The translations under genes were made by a program, and so were the position numbers. From JALOTE01 sp031422195 (GTDB lineage: Bacteria > Pseudomonadota > Alphaproteobacteria > Rhizobiales > Rhizobiaceae): 10,261 nucleotides of DNA. The stretch is taken from positions 1 through 10,261 of the forward strand of contig JANOPZ010000024.1 in assembly GCA_031422195.1 (NCBI GenBank), given 5' to 3'. The notes under the pieces are model-generated. The model saw nothing but the letters and a program-made list of their open reading frames with translations, was not told where the DNA came from and searched no databases. Within the stretch, counting starts at the first letter, position 1; every line of letters starts with the position of its first letter. This document shows positions 7,235-10,261 of this stretch, in pieces.

Positions 7235-7277
7235 GACTGCAGAATGACACAAAATTTCAGTTTGTCACGCTTGCGTT

Positions 7278-8069
7278 TTAAGCCAGTGTGATGAGCACTG
7301 GTACATGATCTGATGGTTTTTCCCAATCGCGCACATGCCTGTCAATCCGGACGGACTGAAGCTGTTTTGTAGCTTCAGCAGAAAGCAAATGATGGTCAAT
7401 CCGGATGCCATTGTTGCGCTGCCAAGCACCGGCCTGATAATCCCAAAACGTATAAACTCCGGCTTCATTCGTGGTTGCCCGCAATGCATCGGTCAGGCCA
7501 AGATTTTGCAACCGCTGAAATGCGGCTCTGCTTTCCGGCTGGTACAAAGCATCTTCGGCCCAATTTGCCGGGTTAACACAGTCTTTAGCCTGCGGAATCA
7601 CATTGTAATCACCCATCAAAATGAGCGGCTCCTCAAGCAAGAGCAGGTTTGCAGCGTGGCGCTCAAGCCTTGCCATCCACTTCAGTTTATACGGGAACTT
7701 TTCTGTATTTATTGGATTTCCATTCGGCAAATAAAGGCAACCAACGCGCACAACGCCGTTACCTTGGCTGTAAACACCTTCAATATATCGCGATTGTTCG
7801 TCGGTGATATCGCCATCATTCAGGTGCGGCAGGCCACGCATAATCTCAAGCGGTGATTGTTTTGACAACAAGGCAACGCCGTTGAACCCTTTTTGGCCAT
7901 GGGTTTCAACATGATATCCCAACGCCTCTATTTCAGATCGCGGGAAGCCTTCATCAACTGATTTTATTTCCTGGAGGCCAACGATATCTGGCGAGGCTTC
8001 TTTTAGCCAGGCAAGCAAAACGTCAATACGTGCCTTAATGCCATTAATATTCCATGTTGCAATGAGCAC
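7278..8069 (-). CDS. xth: Exodeoxyribonuclease III (AP endonuclease, EEP superfamily)
   Basis: Cleaves DNA 5' to abasic sites and removes 3' blocking groups in base-excision repair; also a 3'-5' exonuclease. The 263-residue length is that of the ExoIII family. All catalytic residues of the exonuclease-endonuclease-phosphatase fold are visible: Asn7 in TWNINGI, Glu34 in LQEIK, Tyr113 in LYLPNGN, Asp154 and Asn156 in GDYNV, Asp225 in RIDHHLLS, and Asp254-His255 in SDHVPV. The start is GTG 8069; there is no ATG nearby, and MLIATWNINGI matches the usual start of the family. GTG comes one codon after the erpA stop in the same frame, so the pair is surely cotranscribed and xth is probably translated by coupling. 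The next gene downstream on the strand is the small secreted protein. Confidence 0.95.
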   Translation of the reverse strand: MLIATWNINGIKARIDVLLAWLKEASPDIVGLQEIKSVDEGFPRSEIEALGYHVETHGQKGFNGVALLSKQSPLEIMRGLPHLNDGDITDEQSRYIEGVYSQGNGVVRVGCLYLPNGNPINTEKFPYKLKWMARLERHAANLLLLEEPLILMGDYNVIPQAKDCVNPANWAEDALYQPESRAAFQRLQNLGLTDALRATTNEAGVYTFWDYQAGAWQRNNGIRIDHHLLSAEATKQLQSVRIDRHVRDWEKPSDHVPVLITLA

Positions 8070-8072
8070 CGC

Positions 8073-8426
8073 TTAAACCGAAAAACTGGTGCCGCAGCCG
8101 CATGAAGCAACCGCGTTTGGGTTGGTGATTTTGAACGACTGACCCATGAGATCATCAACAAAATCAATGACAGAGCCTTTCATATAGACCACGGAAAGCG
8201 TATCTATTAAAACCGTTGCACCCTCTTGGCTAATTATGATGTCATCATCATTGGCAAGGTTAGGCACAACATCAAATTTGTATGAAAAGCCCGAGCAGCC
8301 ACCGCCTTCAACCGATACGCGCAAAGCACTTGGTTCAGCTTCGGCGCTGACAATCTTTGCAACACGGCGCATTGCAGCCTCTGAAACAACAACTGAGTCT
8401 AGTTTTTCGATGGTGATCGCGTTCAT
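8073..8426 (-). CDS. erpA: Iron-sulfur cluster insertion protein, A-type carrier (ErpA/IscA/HesB family)
   Basis: A 117-residue A-type carrier that takes [2Fe-2S] or [4Fe-4S] clusters from the assembly scaffold and delivers them to client enzymes. The three cluster-ligating cysteines of the family are present: Cys44 in VEGGGCSGFSY, and Cys109 and Cys111 in SCGCGTSF near the C-terminus. The middle matches the family fold (ISQEGATVLIDTLSVVYMKGSVIDFVDD in pieces, then FKITNPNA). The ATG at 8426 has GGA six bases upstream. Single-domain A-type carriers are hard to tell apart, so ErpA rather than IscA or SufA rests partly on context: this copy is next to xth and dgt rather than in a suf or isc cluster. 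It is divergent from dgt over an 82-base gap. Confidence 0.9.
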   Translation of the reverse strand: MNAITIEKLDSVVVSEAAMRRVAKIVSAEAEPSALRVSVEGGGCSGFSYKFDVVPNLANDDDIIISQEGATVLIDTLSVVYMKGSVIDFVDDLMGQSFKITNPNAVASCGCGTSFSV

Positions 8427-8508
8427 TCCCGATCCGTTCTGGTTTCGAGCCTTATCATCCAGAGGTAAGGTTCGTCGTGCCTCAAGTCAAGGAAACGGAA
8501 GAAAATCA
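8427..8508. promoter_or_regulatory. Divergent intergenic region between erpA-xth and dgt-argS
   Basis: The only divergent gap here with room for two promoters. On the - strand a TTGACT (8485-8490) is a good -35 candidate for erpA, but the base positions about 17 downstream give only a poor -10. On the + strand TATCAT (8453-8458) looks like a -10 for dgt, without a matching -35. No clear operator or iron-responsive palindrome is visible. The location of promoters is inference from gene layout. Confidence 0.35.
8497..8501 (+). promoter_or_regulatory. Shine-Dalgarno GGAAG of dgt
   Basis: GGAAG with a 7-base spacer to GTG 8509. It favours this start over longer readings of the same open frame, which extends back across erpA on the opposite strand. 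Confidence 0.6.
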
Positions 8509-9699
8509 GTGGCGACAGATCGTTTCGAAATTGGCTTTGGCCACCAACCGCGGGCGGGCTGGGCGTGCGATCCTGCTCAATCCCGGAGGAGATTGATTGA
8601 TGAGCCAATGAGCCCAACGCGGACAGAATTCCAACGTGATCGTGACCGGATCGTGCATTCAACGGCGTTCAGGCGTCTAAAACATAAAACGCAAGTCTTC
8701 GTTGCCAATGAAGGCGATCATTACCGCACCCGCCTTACGCACACACTCGAAGTTGCCCAAATTGCGCGCGGGTTGGCTCGCGCATTTCGGTTGGATGAAG
8801 ACCTCACCGAAGCCATTGCTTTGGCCCACGATTTTGGCCACACGCCGTTCGGCCACGCAGGTGAGCGTGCATTGGATATGGCCATGGCTGATTTCGGCGG
8901 ATTTGATCACAACGCGCAATCGGTGCGAATTGTAACTGAACTGGAGCGGACTTATGCGCGGTTTAACGGGCTTAACCTGACATTTGAAACCTTGGAAGGG
9001 CTGGTCAAACACAATGGCCCGTTGACCGGTTTAGGGGATGCTAAAATCCCGTCGGACATTTTGAATTTGGATGCCAAAATGCCGCTAAGTTTTAATCAAT
9101 GGCCGCCATTAGAGGCTCAATGTGCAGCAATTGCAGATGATATTGCTTATGATTCACATGATATTGATGATGGTTTAAGATCAGGCCTGTTGACCTTGGA
9201 TATGATTGCCAAAGCGCCATTGGTTGGTGATATCCTCGCAGACGTGCGTGCGCAATATTCGCAGCTCGAAGAGAGCCGGATCATTCATGAAGTCACGCGC
9301 CGTCAAATCACAATGATGGTGGAAGACGCCATTCAAACCGGGTCTCGCAATTTAATGGAACTTGGCATTAAAACCGCAAATGATGTGCGCAATGCTGGGC
9401 AAAAAATCATTGGGTTTTCAAGTTCTGTCGTCGAACGCGAGGGTGGGTTGAAAACGTTTATGTTCCAAAATCTTTACTGGCATCAGGCTGTATTGGACAA
9501 AATGAAAGCGGGGCAGGCCGTAATCACCGATTTGTTTGCTGCATATCAAAGCCAGCCAGATTTTGGTGTTTCGGAGAGAAAGTCCGATGAAAATACATCA
9601 TTTGAGCGGCAAATCGCCGATTATATTGCCGGTATGACCGACCGGTTTGCCCTAAAAGAGCATCGCCGCCTGTTTGACCATACGCCGGATTTAGGCTAA
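8509..9699 (+). CDS. dgt: dGTP triphosphohydrolase-like HD-domain protein
   Basis: Hydrolyses dGTP, or dNTPs more broadly, to deoxynucleoside and triphosphate, controlling nucleotide pools. With the GTG start at 8509 the protein has 396 residues, normal for the bacterial family. The N-terminus holds the conserved SPTRTEFQRDRDRIVHSTAF (35-54) and RLKHKTQVF. The HD metal site is intact: His78 in RLTHTLEVAQ, His107-Asp108 in AHDFGHTPFGH, and Asp211 in ADDIAYDSHDIDDG; FDHNAQS (132-138) is also typical. The frame stays open back to 8236, but that part is antisense to erpA, has no family similarity and is discarded; GTG 8509 has GGAAG 7 bases upstream and gives the expected short lead before GFGHQPRAGWACDP. 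It precedes argS by 78 bases, a common order in Alphaproteobacteria, and probably shares a transcript with it. Confidence 0.93.
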   Translation: MATDRFEIGFGHQPRAGWACDPAQSRRRLIDEPMSPTRTEFQRDRDRIVHSTAFRRLKHKTQVFVANEGDHYRTRLTHTLEVAQIARGLARAFRLDEDLTEAIALAHDFGHTPFGHAGERALDMAMADFGGFDHNAQSVRIVTELERTYARFNGLNLTFETLEGLVKHNGPLTGLGDAKIPSDILNLDAKMPLSFNQWPPLEAQCAAIADDIAYDSHDIDDGLRSGLLTLDMIAKAPLVGDILADVRAQYSQLEESRIIHEVTRRQITMMVEDAIQTGSRNLMELGIKTANDVRNAGQKIIGFSSSVVEREGGLKTFMFQNLYWHQAVLDKMKAGQAVITDLFAAYQSQPDFGVSERKSDENTSFERQIADYIAGMTDRFALKEHRRLFDHTPDLG

Positions 9700-9777
9700 C
9701 CGCCGCTCGAACTTGCAAACGCAAATTTGGCAATCGCTAATCTGGCGAACAACGCCCGCAAACACTATTTGGTTATC

Positions 9778-10261
9778 ATGGATATTTTTCAACTTTTCCG
9801 TTCGCGGATCGAAGCTGCAATTGCAGCGCTTAACATTATTCCCGAAGGCGTAGAATCAGGCTTATCGCGGCTAACAGTGGAGGCTCCGCGCGAATCAACT
9901 CATGGCGATATTTCCACCAATGCAGCACTTTTATTGGCAAAGCCGGCTGGCCTTCCACCGCGCGCGATAGCTGATCAATTGGCTGTTGTACTGGCCAAAG
10001 ACCCGGATGTTGAACGTGTAGAAGTTGCAGGGCCGGGCTTTGTCAACTTGGGTTTGTCAAAGGTTTTTTGGCAACATCAATTGGAAGAAATTATTGCTGA
10101 AGGCATAAACTACGGCCGCAATTCAGTTGCTCATCCTCGCGCCATCAATGTCGAGTATGTTTCTGCCAACCCGACAGGGCCGATGCATGTAGGCCATTGC
10201 CGTGGCGCGGTAGTGGGTGATGCACTGGCAAATTTGCTTGGTTTTGCCGGCCATAAAGTCA
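9778..10261 (+). CDS. argS: Arginyl-tRNA synthetase, 3' partial
   Basis: Charges tRNA-Arg with arginine; class I cytoplasmic synthetase. The first 161 codons are visible and stay open to the window edge. Residues 1 to about 95 are the ArgS-specific N-terminal domain that contacts the tRNA D-loop, with PRESTHGDISTNAAL (38-51) and VAGPGFVNLGL (83-93). The catalytic domain begins with VEYVSANPTGPMHVGH (125-140), whose HVGH is the class I HIGH signature, followed by CRGAVVGDALANLL. The protein is normally about 550-600 residues, so most of it lies outside the window. ATG 9778 begins at the expected place; a TTG three codons upstream is the only close alternative and no strong Shine-Dalgarno is seen. 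The gap after dgt contains only a 4-bp hairpin without a T tract, so no terminator separates the two. Confidence 0.95.
   Translation, partial: MDIFQLFRSRIEAAIAALNIIPEGVESGLSRLTVEAPRESTHGDISTNAALLLAKPAGLPPRAIADQLAVVLAKDPDVERVEVAGPGFVNLGLSKVFWQHQLEEIIAEGINYGRNSVAHPRAINVEYVSANPTGPMHVGHCRGAVVGDALANLLGFAGHKV

Noticed and set aside
7235..7277. Imperfect inverted repeat (TGACAAA ... TTTGTGTCA on the - strand) between xth and the small secreted gene
   Set aside because: The stem is bulged and short, without a T tract; too weak to call a terminator or regulatory hairpin.
7335..7856. 173-codon + strand frame opposite xth
   Set aside because: Antisense to an exonuclease III gene with all catalytic residues present; no motif of its own.
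8236..8508. Upstream extension of the dgt reading frame, open for 91 codons across erpA on the other strand
   Set aside because: It is antisense to the well-supported erpA, has no family-like sequence, and GTG 8509 with GGAAG gives the normal dGTPase N-terminus.
8477..8596. Short + strand frame from GTG 8477 overlapping the start of dgt in another frame
   Set aside because: About 39 codons, no recognisable motif and no good ribosome binding site; it overlaps confident dgt coding sequence.
9744..9756. Hairpin GGCG-AACAA-CGCC between dgt and argS
   Set aside because: Only 4 bp and no following T run; not enough for a terminator or riboswitch.

Overview
The window is compact, gene-dense chromosomal DNA of near-even base composition. 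It most likely comes from an alphaproteobacterium, plausibly the Rhizobiales/Hyphomicrobiales. The reasons are the block xth-erpA facing away from dgt-argS, which from memory is a typical alphaproteobacterial gene order; the alphaproteobacterial style of the adenine deaminase and dGTPase sequences; and a small secreted cysteine protein of a kind I associate with Rhizobiales. I see no tRNA, rRNA, CRISPR array, insertion sequence, phage gene or long repeat, and no gene-free stretch longer than about 80 bases.

Layout. Bases 1-4061 (+ strand) hold a probable three-gene operon: adenine deaminase (its 5' end lies outside the window), threonine ammonia-lyase IlvA and a 12-helix MFS transporter, with gaps of only 9 and 13 bases. 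It runs tail-to-tail into a - strand pair, a membrane-anchored alpha/beta hydrolase (4058-5026) preceded by an MnmD-type tRNA methyltransferase (5088 to about 5798). Head-to-head with mnmD is a + strand FAD-dependent oxidoreductase (5849-6991) that resembles the other half of the two-domain enzyme MnmC. Its 3' end overlaps a small secreted Cys-rich protein on the - strand (6959-7234). Upstream of that protein, also on the - strand, are xth (exonuclease III) and erpA (A-type Fe-S carrier), only 3 bases apart. From an 82-base gap, dgt and the start of argS run rightward to the window edge.

How the genes work together. MnmD and the oxidoreductase probably complete the mnm5(s2)U34 wobble modification of tRNA as separate proteins. 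Dgt and Xth belong to nucleotide-pool and DNA-repair housekeeping, ErpA supplies Fe-S clusters, and ArgS charges tRNA-Arg. The deaminase/IlvA/MFS cluster looks catabolic or biosynthetic but has no obvious common pathway; both enzymes release ammonia.

I found no convincing new multi-gene defence or mobile system. The items worth a second look are the split, head-to-head MnmC halves with a non-ATG mnmD start and an altered SAM loop, the in-frame erpA-xth junction, the small cysteine protein, the serine hydrolase with an altered nucleophile elbow, and the unexpected partners of ilvA.
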